Shown here: piece by piece, positions 6,557-15,726 of the stretch
Numbering within the stretch: the stretch's first letter is position 1
Layout of the letters: the number at the start of each line of letters is the position of its first letter
DNA from: Desulfuromonas thiophila
GTDB lineage: Bacteria; Desulfobacterota; Desulfuromonadia; Desulfuromonadales; Desulfuromonadaceae
NCBI RefSeq assembly: GCF_900101955.1
Contig: NZ_FNAQ01000001.1
Location: forward strand, 375,358-439,357
Length of the DNA stretch: 64,000 bases
Direction: 5' to 3'
Notes under the pieces: generated by a model
Seen by the model: only the letters and a program-made list of their open reading frames with translations
The model's database searches: none
What the model was told of the DNA's origin: nothing
Made by a program: the position numbers and the translations under genes

Positions 6557-8872
6557 CTAAACGGCTTGTTCCATGGTCCAGATACCGCAGGGGCAGATGC
6601 CGGCACAGATGCCGCACCCGATGCACAGGTTGTCATCACTGCGGTATTCAAAGCTGCCGTCAGCTTTTTCGATGCGTTCGATGGCGCCTTCCGGGCAAGC
6701 TTCGAGGCAAAGTGAACAGTCGCGGCAGGTGCCGCAGGAAATGCAGCGGGTGCTTTCCGCCAGCGGATCTTGTCCCTGCCGCAGTCGGCTGCGGTTGGCA
6801 GGCCGGAACAGCTCCTTGCTTAATTGTCGCTGGGGAATCATCTGAGGTTTGGGGCGGGCGACTACCTCCAGGCCGTTAAGCCAGCTATCACAGGCTTCAG
6901 CCGCTTCGTGTCCCTGGCCGATGGCGTCAGTCAGCAGGCCGGGGCGGGTGGTGTCGCCGATGGCAAAGACATTTTCACAGCCTTCTACCTGATAGCAGGC
7001 ATTGACGTTCATCATGCCGCGCGGCGTCAGCCAGCCTGGTGGGACAAAGGACAGATCAGGCCGTTCGCCGATCGCGATAATGACACTGTCGGCTTCAAGC
7101 AGTTCGCCGTCCTTGGTGTGAAGCCCTTTTTCACTGATGCGCTCGGTATAAACAGGCCAGCGAATCTGCGCGCCCAGGGCAGTCACATGATCAATCTCTT
7201 TCTGGTAAGCCGCCGGTTTTTGTACGTCGATGGCGGTCACCTGGCGGGCGCCACAGGCATAGGCTCCCAGCACCACGTCCATGCCGGCGTTGCCGGCGCC
7301 GATCACCACCACCTTTTCACCCAGCGTCGCTCTGACGCCGCTGTTGAGCTGTTTAAGGAAGTCCAGCCCTTTGATCAGTCGCTCGTGGCCGGGGAAGGGG
7401 ATCACCACCGGATTATGAGCGCCCGAGGCAATGACGACGGCGTCGTGCTGCTGACGCAGCGTCTCAAAGGTGCTGCGGTCAATGCGCTGGTTCAGCCGCG
7501 CTTCAATGCCGGTGGCCAGCAGCCGGTCGATTTCGGTCTGCAGAATCTCGGCCGGCAGACGTTCACGCGGGATGGCCTGCCACAGCTTGCCGCCCAGTTG
7601 GCTGTCGGCTTCGTAAACCGTCACGGCGTGGCCTTTCAGGCGGAGCTGCCAGGCGGCAGACAGGCCGCCGGGGCCACCGCCGATAATGGCGACGGATTTG
7701 CTGGTAGTTGCAGCACAGGCTGGCGCCGGCGTGTCAAGCGAGAGCTTGCCGAGCGCTTTCATCGATACCGGGGCATCCAGGAAGCGGCGGCTGCAGGCAT
7801 CCATGCACAGGTTGGGGCAGACCATGCCGCAGACGCTGGCAGGGAAAGGGGAATATTGCAGCACCAGTTGCAGCGCCTCGGCCTGTTTGCCTTCGCGCAG
7901 CAGGCGCAGGCGGTCCTGGGTCGGGATGAAGGACGGACAGGCCGATTGGCAGGGCGCGGCATAGCGTTTTTCCAGCCAGTGGGGGATTTTCAGTCGATCG
8001 CTGCCGCTGTTGACCAGTTGTGCCACATGACGGTAATCGTCCTGCACGATATCACCGAAGATGCCGCCCTCGACCCATTTGCCGAGGCGGAAGTCGCGCA
8101 GGCTGATGCGCCCGCGCGCCTGCCGTTCGGCATAGGTCTTGGCGACGATCTTCTTCCAGCTGGTCATGTCGCTCAGGCGCGCCAGCAATTCGGCGCGATC
8201 GACACGGGCAAGAAAATCCGCCAGGCCGCGCAGCACAAACTCCTGATCGCCGGCATCCAGGTCTAGCAGCCAGACATCGTCGGACAGGCCGGCCACCGGG
8301 CCGCGGACGTAGACGGTGCCGCCGACCATGCCCATGCAGGCGCGATCGCCCAGGACCGACTCGGCCTGTTCGTAATTGACGCCGCAGACCACGGCAATCC
8401 CGCCACCCATGAATTCGAAGGAGAAGGAGCCGGTTTTTTTCAGCACCCACAGCTCCGGCGGTTCGAAGGCCGGGTCGTGTTTCATCAGTGAGCCGCTGCG
8501 CGTCCCGACCTGGCCGGCGACGAAGATCTTGCCGCTGGCGGCACAATGGCCAGTGGTATCGCCGCTGTCGCCTTTGATGGTCAGGGTGGCGCCGGCGTTG
8601 AGCCAACCGGCATCGGCTGGTGCGGAGCCTTCGACGACGATGTCTGTGCCGTCAAGGCCGAAGGAGCCGACGCGCTGACCGGGGTTCTTGACATGAAAAC
8701 GCAGGGGCTGGCCATCGGCTGTCCACAGGGGACCGCCGATGTCGTGATGGCCGGAGGCAAGAACCTCAAAATCGGTTTCACCCCGTTCCAGTGCGGCATA
8801 GATCTGTTGCAGCAGGTTTTGCGTCGAGATGCGCCGGTTCTGTTCGTCGAAGCCTTTGATGAATGCAGCCAT
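6557..8872 (-). CDS. Glutamate synthase GXGXG domain fused to NAD(P)H oxidoreductase and ferredoxin domain
   Basis: 771 residues. Residues about 1-250 form the GltB C-terminal right-handed helix domain with repeated G-x-x-G turns (GDSGDTTGHCAASGKIFVAG). About 290-400 is a cysteine-rich helical domain (CQSACPSFIPTQDR, CGMVCPNLCMDACSRRF), as in GltD small subunits. About 400-680 is the FAD/NAD(P)H oxidoreductase with GGGPGG and GAGNAG dinucleotide motifs. The end is a 2[4Fe-4S] ferredoxin (CISCGTCRDCSLC, CIGCGICAGICPCG). It should pass electrons from NAD(P)H to the FMN subunit encoded next to it and also provide that subunit's structural domain. AAGGAG precedes the ATG. It is the last gene of a three-gene operon. 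Confidence 0.9.
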   Translation of the reverse strand: MAAFIKGFDEQNRRISTQNLLQQIYAALERGETDFEVLASGHHDIGGPLWTADGQPLRFHVKNPGQRVGSFGLDGTDIVVEGSAPADAGWLNAGATLTIKGDSGDTTGHCAASGKIFVAGQVGTRSGSLMKHDPAFEPPELWVLKKTGSFSFEFMGGGIAVVCGVNYEQAESVLGDRACMGMVGGTVYVRGPVAGLSDDVWLLDLDAGDQEFVLRGLADFLARVDRAELLARLSDMTSWKKIVAKTYAERQARGRISLRDFRLGKWVEGGIFGDIVQDDYRHVAQLVNSGSDRLKIPHWLEKRYAAPCQSACPSFIPTQDRLRLLREGKQAEALQLVLQYSPFPASVCGMVCPNLCMDACSRRFLDAPVSMKALGKLSLDTPAPACAATTSKSVAIIGGGPGGLSAAWQLRLKGHAVTVYEADSQLGGKLWQAIPRERLPAEILQTEIDRLLATGIEARLNQRIDRSTFETLRQQHDAVVIASGAHNPVVIPFPGHERLIKGLDFLKQLNSGVRATLGEKVVVIGAGNAGMDVVLGAYACGARQVTAIDVQKPAAYQKEIDHVTALGAQIRWPVYTERISEKGLHTKDGELLEADSVIIAIGERPDLSFVPPGWLTPRGMMNVNACYQVEGCENVFAIGDTTRPGLLTDAIGQGHEAAEACDSWLNGLEVVARPKPQMIPQRQLSKELFRPANRSRLRQGQDPLAESTRCISCGTCRDCSLCLEACPEGAIERIEKADGSFEYRSDDNLCIGCGICAGICPCGIWTMEQAV

Positions 8873-8883
8873 GAAGAATCTCC

Positions 8884-10527
8884 TTAGCAGACGTACTGGA
8901 TGTGCAGGCGATCGGCGACGGGTTTATGCACCGCCACCAGCGCATCGGCGCGGCCGACCGGCAGTGACGAATTGCCGATGGGCGCCATGAGCTTCTTGAA
9001 TTCCTGATCCATGGCCAGAAAGTAGTTGACGATGTTTTCCGCTACCCGTTCCGGGTCGAGACGATGCACCAGCGCCGGATTCTGGGTGGTGATGCCGGCT
9101 GGGCACAGACCGGTATTGCAGGCATTGCAGCGGCCCTGATCGTTGCCGACGCAGCCGGCCATCTGCAAAATCAGTTTGCCGGTAAAGACCCCGTTGGCTC
9201 CAAGGCAGATCATCTTGAAGGCGTCCGCTGCCAGATCGCCGGTCTTACCCAGGCCCCCGCCGCACCACAGCGGAATCTGACCCTGGCGGCCCTGCTGCAC
9301 GGCGGCCAGATAGCAGTCGCGCAGCTTGCTGACCACCGGATGACCGGTGTGGTCGAGGGAAACCTCGTGGGCAGCGGCGGTGCCGCCATCAATACCGTCG
9401 AGAAAAAATCCGCCGACAATGTTGTAGGGATCGCGCACCAGGTTGTTGAACACCGACACGCTGGTGGCCGAGGCCGCCACCTTGATGGCAACGGGCACGC
9501 GGAACTTGAAGGCGGCGTTGAACGACAGAAACATCTTCTGGACGCTCTCTTCGATGGAGTAGAGTCCCTGATGGTTGGGTGGGCTGAGCAGATCGGTCTT
9601 GGGTACGCCACGGATGGCCATGATATGGTCAGCCACCTTTTGCGCCTGCAGCAGGCCACCATCGCCGGGCTTGGCGCCCTGGCCGATCTTGATCAGTACG
9701 CCGGCGGGGTCTTCCTGCATATGTGGCATGGCCTTGACAATGCGGTTCCAGCCGAAATGCCCCGAGGCGATCTGCAGAATCAGATATTTGAGGAAGCGGC
9801 TCTTGAGCAGGCGCACCGGCACGCCGCCTTCGCCTGAGCTCATGCGCACCGGCAGGCCGCATTCCTCGTTCAGGTAGGCCACCGCCATGGCAATGCCTTC
9901 CCACATGCGCCAGGACAGGGCGCCGATGGACATGTCGCCGATGATCACCGGATAGATCCAGTTGACTGGTGGAGCCTGACCGGTACTGAATAGCTGGCCC
10001 TGTTCGTTCAGCTGTAATGGCAGCTCGCCGGCCGGCAGAATGCGGCCAAAGGGGGCCAGCATGTCGAAACTGTGGCGCTGGGCATCAAGGCTGGGGTCGG
10101 TCATCTGGGAGATGCGACCGACCCGCAGTTGGTCAAGGGTGCGCAGGCTGCCGGTCAGGTTTTTGCGGCCACCGCGCTTGATGGCGTCGCCGGCCGTGCA
10201 GCGCGTGACAATGGGGTGCCGCGTGTCCGGGTTGCGGACGGGGCGGATGGCGTCGTTGGGGCAGACCTTTTCGCAGATGCCACAGCCACGGCAATAGTTC
10301 TGCAGCGAGTTGACCTGCTTGATGACGGGCACGGCGGAAAAACCGGTGCGGGGATCAGGCTGATCCCCTGTGGAAAATACCGTGCGGCGCCGTTCCACCT
10401 TGGCTTCAATGGCGCGGAAGGAGCAGGCGGCGACACAACTGCCGCACAGGGTACAGCGGCTGGCGTCGTAGACAATCTTCCAGGGCAGGTCGTTGGGGGT
10501 GGTGTCGTGAATTTTTACTGTTTCCAT
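8884..10527 (-). CDS. Glutamate synthase FMN-binding central subunit with N-terminal ferredoxin domain
   Basis: 547 residues, corresponding to the synthase domain of archaeal-type GltB. The N-terminus has a dicluster ferredoxin (CTLCGSCVAAC near 29-39 and CRGCGICEKVCPNDA). The TIM barrel follows, with GQGAKPGDGG, DGIDGGTAAA and a cysteine cluster CVGNDQGRCNACNTGLCP for the 3Fe-4S centre. It makes glutamate from 2-oxoglutarate and ammonia channelled from the amidotransferase subunit. Its ATG overlaps the end of that gene (ATGGAAACAGTAA), indicating translational coupling. Confidence 0.92.
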   Translation of the reverse strand: METVKIHDTTPNDLPWKIVYDASRCTLCGSCVAACSFRAIEAKVERRRTVFSTGDQPDPRTGFSAVPVIKQVNSLQNYCRGCGICEKVCPNDAIRPVRNPDTRHPIVTRCTAGDAIKRGGRKNLTGSLRTLDQLRVGRISQMTDPSLDAQRHSFDMLAPFGRILPAGELPLQLNEQGQLFSTGQAPPVNWIYPVIIGDMSIGALSWRMWEGIAMAVAYLNEECGLPVRMSSGEGGVPVRLLKSRFLKYLILQIASGHFGWNRIVKAMPHMQEDPAGVLIKIGQGAKPGDGGLLQAQKVADHIMAIRGVPKTDLLSPPNHQGLYSIEESVQKMFLSFNAAFKFRVPVAIKVAASATSVSVFNNLVRDPYNIVGGFFLDGIDGGTAAAHEVSLDHTGHPVVSKLRDCYLAAVQQGRQGQIPLWCGGGLGKTGDLAADAFKMICLGANGVFTGKLILQMAGCVGNDQGRCNACNTGLCPAGITTQNPALVHRLDPERVAENIVNYFLAMDQEFKKLMAPIGNSSLPVGRADALVAVHKPVADRLHIQYVC

Positions 10528-11621
10528 TGGACGACCTCCAGTTGGTCCGTGATCATGACGATTTCGCGTTCATGGGGATACAGATCGGTACTCCAGTCGC
10601 GTTCGGGCAGAATCTCGTTGAGGCCGCAGACCTCCGAACTGATGGCGACGGTGTCGTCGGTACGGCCCACCACCACCGGCCGCAGCTTTTTGGCATCGCA
10701 GCAGGTGAACAGGGTGTTGTCCGGCAGCACGCCGATAATGGTGTTCGGACCGTTGATCTCCAGGTTGGCGAGTGACTGGCGGATGGTCAGCAACTGCTGG
10801 GCGTCGGGCCGTTTCTGCAGGTCGTCGAAGGGCAGTGGCGTGATCACATGTTTGAAGTAGGGCAGGGGCCAGCCCAGCTGGCGGTGGACATAGTGCAGGC
10901 TGTAGAGAAAGCACTGCGAATCCGATTCAAAGCCGATGTAGCCACGGTGCAGCTTGGCCTGGATCTCCTTGTTTTTCTGATAGAAGGTATTTTCCCCATT
11001 GGCCAGTGCGGTATAGCCCTGCAGGAAAAAAGGGTGGGCCGCATAGCGCACGATGTCGTAGTTGGTGTTCTGGCGGCACTGGGCGGTGATGACCTTGGCG
11101 GTGAACTTGCCATCCTCCTGCCACAGATTGAAAAAGGTGCCGATATCGCGGGGATCGCCGATTTCCTTGAGGGTGGCGACATCGGGCCAGAAGGAATAGA
11201 CAAAACCCTGCTCGTCGGGCTCCAGTGCCCGGCGCATCTTCAGACGCATGTCGAGCAACAGTTCCTCTTTTTCGCGGGTGCTGGCCTTGTTGTAGCTGCG
11301 TGGGTAGGAAAAGGTTTCGAACACATAGTTCGGCATGGCGATAATGTCGAGATCATCGCTGGGGAAGGTTTCCGGCACCCATTGCAACACCCGGCGGAAG
11401 CCGGCTTCGTGCAGGATGTCTTCGGCAATCTTCAGGCCCTCGTCGGTGCAGGCCATCGACAGGGTTGGCAGATCCTTGTAGCCGGCGAACAGACCGCCGA
11501 GATCCTGCATGACCATGGCGAAGCCGGAGTTGTCGTGACCTTTCTGCTGTGACTGCATCAGTTGCAGTGCCTTGCAGGGGTGGATGTAGTGTTTGCTTTT
11601 GATCGCGCCGATACGACACAT
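10515..11621 (-). CDS. Glutamate synthase glutamine amidotransferase subunit (class II GATase)
   Basis: 368 residues beginning MCRIGAIKS. Cys2 becomes the N-terminal nucleophile after Met removal, which fixes the start at 11621 (AGGAGG six bases upstream) rather than at the upstream in-frame ATG. Typical Ntn-hydrolase segments follow (GHDNSGFAMV near 33-43). It releases ammonia from glutamine for the FMN subunit encoded immediately downstream. It is the first gene of the operon, behind a sigma-54-type promoter. Confidence 0.9.
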   Translation of the reverse strand: MCRIGAIKSKHYIHPCKALQLMQSQQKGHDNSGFAMVMQDLGGLFAGYKDLPTLSMACTDEGLKIAEDILHEAGFRRVLQWVPETFPSDDLDIIAMPNYVFETFSYPRSYNKASTREKEELLLDMRLKMRRALEPDEQGFVYSFWPDVATLKEIGDPRDIGTFFNLWQEDGKFTAKVITAQCRQNTNYDIVRYAAHPFFLQGYTALANGENTFYQKNKEIQAKLHRGYIGFESDSQCFLYSLHYVHRQLGWPLPYFKHVITPLPFDDLQKRPDAQQLLTIRQSLANLEINGPNTIIGVLPDNTLFTCCDAKKLRPVVVGRTDDTVAISSEVCGLNEILPERDWSTDLYPHEREIVMITDQLEVVQWKQ

Positions 11622-11656
11622 GGCAGACCTCCTGTTTCGAGTTGTCGAACTCAAAA

Positions 11657-11672
11657 AGCAGATAGCGTGCCA
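11657..11672 (-). promoter_or_regulatory. Sigma-54 (RpoN) promoter of the glutamate synthase operon
   Basis: TGGCACG-CTAT-CTGCT on the minus strand, with the GG and GC doublets at the required 10-bp separation. The expected transcript start near 11646 leaves about 25 bases of leader containing the AGGAGG of the amidotransferase gene. Nitrogen control by an NtrC-type activator is the natural inference. Confidence 0.75.
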
Positions 11673-11798
11673 TTTATATTGGTTTGGTAAAATTATCTTT
11701 TAAAATGTTGGAATTGAAGGATTATGTTTGATGATTTGTTCGCCTGAAACTTGGGCGGGACAGTTTGGTGATTCTTGTCGTGATCATAATGTGTACAC

Positions 11799-11824
11799 AA
11801 AAAAGGCTCCCCGTGGGGAGCCTT
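11799..11824 (-). terminator. Terminator of ilvE
   Basis: 10-bp stem AAGGCTCCCC/GGGGAGCCTT with a minimal loop and six T residues when read leftward. It separates ilvE from the glutamate synthase promoter. Confidence 0.85.
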
Positions 11825-11869
11825 GCTGCTGTCTGATGCTGCGTTGCCCGGAGGGGCGGATAGGAGGGA

Positions 11870-12934
11870 TCAGAGCAGTTCGATCCAGTTGTGGAGGTCC
11901 GGCAGGCGGCCGTACTGGATGCCGGTCAGGCGGTCGTAAAGTTCCATGGTCAGTTTGCCGGCCTGACCCTGGCCGAGGCGAACCGTACGGTCCCTGTAGG
12001 TCAGCTCGCCCACCGGCGAAACCACCGCCGCGGTGCCGGTGCCGAAGGCTTCCTGCAGCCGGCCATTTTCCGCGCCGTCAAGCACCTCATCGATACTCAG
12101 GGCGCGTTCCTCCACGGCGTAACCCATGTCCCGCACCAGGGCCAGAACCGAGCGGCGGGTGATGCCATCAAGGATCGAGCCGGTCAGCGGTGAGGTGACG
12201 ACCTTGCCATCGTAGACAAAGCAGATGTTCATGCTGCCGACCTCTTCGATGTACTTGCGTTGCACGCCGTCGAGCCAGAGAACCTGATCGTAGCCTTTCT
12301 GGGCCGCCAGGGCCGAGGCATACAGGCTGGAGGCATAATTGCCGCCGGTCTTGGCCTCGCCGGTGCCGCCGGGGGCGACACGAACGTAGTCGTCCGATAC
12401 CCAGATGCGGACCGGATTGACGCCACCTTTATAATAGGCCGCCACCGGCGACAGGATAATGTAGAACAGGTACTGATCCGCCGGTTTTACCCCCAGTACC
12501 GGTTCGGTGGCAATCATGGTCGGGCGGATGTACAGGCTGGTGCCATGGCTGTGGGGGACCCACTCCTTTTCCAGTTCCAGCAACTGGCGCAGGGCGGTCA
12601 TGCAGAAATCGATATCGAGCTGCGGCATGCACATACGTTCGGCACTGCGGTTGAAACGGGCGAAGTTGTCGCGCGGCCGGAACAGGGCAATGCTGCCATC
12701 GCTGCGGCGGAAGGCCTTGAGACCCTCAAAGATTTCCTGGGCGTAGTGCAGTACCAGTGCGGCCGGGTCGAGGCTGAACGGTCCGTAGGGCTCAATGCGC
12801 GGAGTATGCCAGCCCTGGCCACGATCAAAGCGCAGGGTGAACATGCGGTTGGTGAAACTTTTGCCAAACACCAGCTTGCTTTCATCCTGCTGGGGCTGAC
12901 GCGGCTGGGACAGGGGCAGAACCTCGATATGCAT
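11870..12934 (-). CDS. ilvE: Branched-chain amino acid aminotransferase
   Basis: 354-residue fold-type IV PLP enzyme catalysing the last step of Leu, Ile and Val synthesis with glutamate as amino donor. The PLP lysine is K195 in GEAKTGGNYA. Other class IV segments are HYAQEIFEGLKAF, YIRPTMIATEPVLGV and the late GTGTAAVVSPV phosphate-binding loop. The length fits the larger IlvE type (about 350 residues). AAGGAG precedes the ATG. It is a single gene with its own terminator; a supply link to the adjacent glutamate synthase is plausible. Confidence 0.95.
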   Translation of the reverse strand: MHIEVLPLSQPRQPQQDESKLVFGKSFTNRMFTLRFDRGQGWHTPRIEPYGPFSLDPAALVLHYAQEIFEGLKAFRRSDGSIALFRPRDNFARFNRSAERMCMPQLDIDFCMTALRQLLELEKEWVPHSHGTSLYIRPTMIATEPVLGVKPADQYLFYIILSPVAAYYKGGVNPVRIWVSDDYVRVAPGGTGEAKTGGNYASSLYASALAAQKGYDQVLWLDGVQRKYIEEVGSMNICFVYDGKVVTSPLTGSILDGITRRSVLALVRDMGYAVEERALSIDEVLDGAENGRLQEAFGTGTAAVVSPVGELTYRDRTVRLGQGQAGKLTMELYDRLTGIQYGRLPDLHNWIELL

Positions 12935-13128
12935 GTGTATGACTCCTTCAAAAAGCTGCGCAGCGTTTGTGGCCGGGAAGCCAGGGCGTACCCCGGCGCG
13001 CTGACGGCCAACGCTAACGGCTAACGGATGCTGCAGGGAGGGCTGCAGACAGAAAAAATCTATCTAGCACAGCCGTCTGGGGCAGGCAAGGGGATAGTCG
13101 TCGGCTCGGGCGGGGGGAGGTTTGGCGG

Positions 13129-13302
13129 TCAGACGGTCGGTTCGTCGTCCCTGCTTGACGCCGCTGGTGGCACTGGGCCGTAGAGCAACTGGCGGCTGTT
13201 GCGGTGTTGTTCCTCCTGACGTAACAGGCGGGCTGTTCGTTCGCGGAAGGCCTGGCGGACGGCCTGTTCAAGCTGGAATTGGTCGCGTGTCGGATTCTGC
13301 AT
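13129..13302 (-). CDS. Small hypothetical protein (57 aa)
   Basis: The ATG at 13302 has AGGAG eight bases upstream. The product is highly charged and helical (QLEQAVRQAFRERTARLLRQEEQHR) with a short disordered tail. There is no signal peptide and no family that I recognise. It lies between comF and ilvE on the same strand. An alternative start farther upstream is possible but has no ribosome binding site. Confidence 0.55.
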   Translation of the reverse strand: MQNPTRDQFQLEQAVRQAFRERTARLLRQEEQHRNSRQLLYGPVPPAASSRDDEPTV

Positions 13303-13407
13303 GGCAGGGTCTCCTGAGATGGGCGCTTCGTGCCCTGTTGGCGGACAAGGCGGACGATGGTCGTAGCCTATCACCTGAGATTGGGCAATCAAGCAAAAAA
13401 TACCATA

Positions 13408-14175
13408 TCAGTAAGAGATTGGCTGTTCGTCGGCCAGACTGGCGCGCGCCAGGGTGACCACGGCAACCCGATGCCCTGCAGCGGCCAGGCAGGCAGAGCA
13501 GTGGCGGACGGTGGCGGTGGTGGTCGCCACATCGTCGACCAAGAGGATGTGCTGGGGGGGAAGGGTGCTGGTAAGCTGAAAAGCGTTTCGAAGGTTGCCA
13601 AGACGTTGTCGGCGGTCAAGGCCGGACTGGGGCGCCGTGGCACGGTTGCGTTGCAGCGCTTGGCGTTCCAGGGGCAGTCGCAGGATTTTGGCCAGTTCGA
13701 CGGCTAACAGCAGCGCGGGATTAAAACCGCGCTGGCGCAGGCGCTGGGGATGCAGGGGGACGGCAATCACGGCGGTGGGAGCAAAGGCGGCAATGTCGCT
13801 GGCGGTGGTGTGCAGCAGCAAACGGGCCAACGGCCGGGCCAGGCCGATCTGGTGGTGAAATTTGAACGCAATAACGGCCTGTCGCAATTGTTCCCGGTAA
13901 AGGCCTGCACTGCGCAGCCACAGAAAATCCGGCGGGTCAATCAGACAGTGACTGCAGCGGTGAGGGGTTTGGCTGGCGCTGGCCAGCGGTTCAGCGCAAC
14001 AGACACAGGCACTACGGGGTTGCAGCAACAGCTGTTGCTGGCAATCCGGGCAGAAGTCACGCAGCGGCTCGGGCAGCGGCCGGCGGCATAGCGGGCAACA
14101 GGCGGGCAACAGCAGATTGATGAGCCAGCGGCCTTCGCGCCGTAACCGTGCAGCCAGCCGGCGTGCCCTGGCCAC
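13408..14175 (-). CDS. comF: ComF-family amidophosphoribosyltransferase-like protein
   Basis: 255 residues. An N-terminal zinc-ribbon has paired cysteines (CCPLCRRP, CPDCQQ, CVCCAEPL, CSHC). It is followed by a phosphoribosyltransferase fold with AVPLHPQRLRQRGFN and the PRPP-binding loop ILLVDDVATTTAT. The family is linked to DNA uptake in naturally competent bacteria, but the exact reaction is unknown. It lies ten bases after gpmI in the same leftward operon, with no other competence genes nearby. Confidence 0.85.
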   Translation of the reverse strand: MARARRLAARLRREGRWLINLLLPACCPLCRRPLPEPLRDFCPDCQQQLLLQPRSACVCCAEPLASASQTPHRCSHCLIDPPDFLWLRSAGLYREQLRQAVIAFKFHHQIGLARPLARLLLHTTASDIAAFAPTAVIAVPLHPQRLRQRGFNPALLLAVELAKILRLPLERQALQRNRATAPQSGLDRRQRLGNLRNAFQLTSTLPPQHILLVDDVATTTATVRHCSACLAAAGHRVAVVTLARASLADEQPISY

Positions 14176-14184
14176 GGTGGCGGC

Positions 14185-15726
14185 CTAGGCGGGTTGCAGC
14201 AGGCTGTGGCCGGTCATCTCAGCCGGTTGAGGCAGGTGCAGCAGCTGCAGCAGGGTCGGAGCCAGATCCGCCAGCCTGCCGTCGGCCAAGCGGTATCCAT
14301 CACTGTCGCCAGCCACATACAGCAGGGCCACCGGATTGGTGGTGTGGGCGGTGTGCGGCTGACCCTGATCATCGATCATCTGCTCGCAGTTGCCGTGATC
14401 GGCCGTGATGAGCAGGGCGCCCCCTTGCTGCAGGGTGACCGCAACCACGTCGGCCAGACAGCGATCCACCGTTTCCATGGCTTTTATGGCTGCCGGCAGA
14501 CTGCCGGTATGGCCGACCATGTCCGGGTTGGCAAAGTTGAGAATGATCAGGTCAAAACAGTTTTCGGCGATCTTGTCGCAGACCGTGTCACGCACCTGCG
14601 CGGCACTCATCTGTGGTTTCTGATCGTAGGTGGTCACGTCCTGGGGGGAAGGGATCAGGATGCGTTCTTCACCACGGAAGGGTTCTTCGCGGCCACCGTT
14701 AAAGAAAAAGGTTACATGGGCGTACTTTTCCGTTTCAGCGATATGCAGCTGTCGCAGGCCCGCTGAGGCGACAACCTCGGCCAGCAGGTTGTGCAAGTTT
14801 TCCGGTGGAAAGGCGACAGGCAGGTGCAGGGTTTCGTCGTACTCGGTGAAACAGACATAGCGGCACAGCTGCGGCCGGTAACGCTGAGCAAAGCCGGTGA
14901 AATGCGGATCACAGAATGTCCGGCTGATTTCACGGACACGGTCAGAGCGGAAGTTGAAGACGATGACCGCGTCGCCGTCGGTGATGCGGCCATCGGCAGT
15001 GCCAATCAGGCAGGGGGTGACGAATTCATCGGTCTCGCCGGCGGCATAGGCTGTCGCCAGGGCTGTGGCGCTGGCGGGTTGGCAGGGCGCCTCAGCCTCC
15101 ACCAGCATTCGCCAGGCACGTTCAACGCGATCCCAGCGCTGGTCACGATCCATGGCATAAAAGCGGCCACAGAGGCTGGCGATGCGGCCGGGGCCACCCG
15201 CCAGATGGTGCTCCAGTGCCTGCAGATAGCGGCCGGCACTCTGGGGTGGTGTGTCGCGGCCATCAAGAATGGCGTGGATCTGGATGTTGCTGATGCCCTG
15301 CTGGCGGGCAAGGTCTATCAGGGCATACAGGTGGCTGTCGTGGGAATGAACCCCGCCGTCCGACAGCAGGCCGAGCAGATGGAGTTTGCCACCACTGTGG
15401 CGCAGAGCTGCCATGGCCTGCAGCAGGACCGGATTGCAGAAGAAGTCGCCATCAGCAATGCTTTTGCTGATACGGGTCAAATCCTGATAGACCACCCGGC
15501 CGGCGCCGATGTTCATATGTCCGACCTCGGAATTGCCCATTTGCCCTTCAGGCAGACCCACGGCCAGGCCGGAAGCCTGCAGCAGGCTGTGCGGATAGCG
15601 CGTGAACAGCTGGTCGAGACAGGGGGTATGCGCCTGCAGCACGGCATTGCCTTCGCGCTGCGGACGCTGGCCCCAGCCATCAAGGATGCACAGAACAATC
15701 GGACGGGCGGCAAAAGTCATTGGCAT
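14185..15726 (-). CDS. gpmI: 2,3-bisphosphoglycerate-independent phosphoglycerate mutase
   Basis: 513-residue two-metal glycolytic enzyme interconverting 3- and 2-phosphoglycerate. The alkaline-phosphatase-like core begins with LCILDGWG (metal ligand D16). The phospho-serine is S66 in [12 protein letters not shown]. Later metal-ligand segments are [12 protein letters not shown] and [11 protein letters not shown]. The ATG overlaps the stop of the upstream gene as TGATG; a second ATG two codons later is possible. Length and motifs are complete. Confidence 0.96.
   Translation of the reverse strand: MPMTFAARPIVLCILDGWGQRPQREGNAVLQAHTPCLDQLFTRYPHSLLQASGLAVGLPEGQMGNSEVGHMNIGAGRVVYQDLTRISKSIADGDFFCNPVLLQAMAALRHSGGKLHLLGLLSDGGVHSHDSHLYALIDLARQQGISNIQIHAILDGRDTPPQSAGRYLQALEHHLAGGPGRIASLCGRFYAMDRDQRWDRVERAWRMLVEAEAPCQPASATALATAYAAGETDEFVTPCLIGTADGRITDGDAVIVFNFRSDRVREISRTFCDPHFTGFAQRYRPQLCRYVCFTEYDETLHLPVAFPPENLHNLLAEVVASAGLRQLHIAETEKYAHVTFFFNGGREEPFRGEERILIPSPQDVTTYDQKPQMSAAQVRDTVCDKIAENCFDLIILNFANPDMVGHTGSLPAAIKAMETVDRCLADVVAVTLQQGGALLITADHGNCEQMIDDQGQPHTAHTTNPVALLYVAGDSDGYRLADGRLADLAPTLLQLLHLPQPAEMTGHSLLQPA

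Noticed and set aside
6824-8266. 480-codon open frame on the + strand
   Set aside because: Antisense to the glutamate synthase fusion gene; shadow of GC-rich codons.
13014-13271. 85-codon ORF overlapping the 57-residue gene
   Set aside because: Different frame, Arg/Ser/Pro-rich, no ribosome site; the 57-residue ORF has AGGAG.
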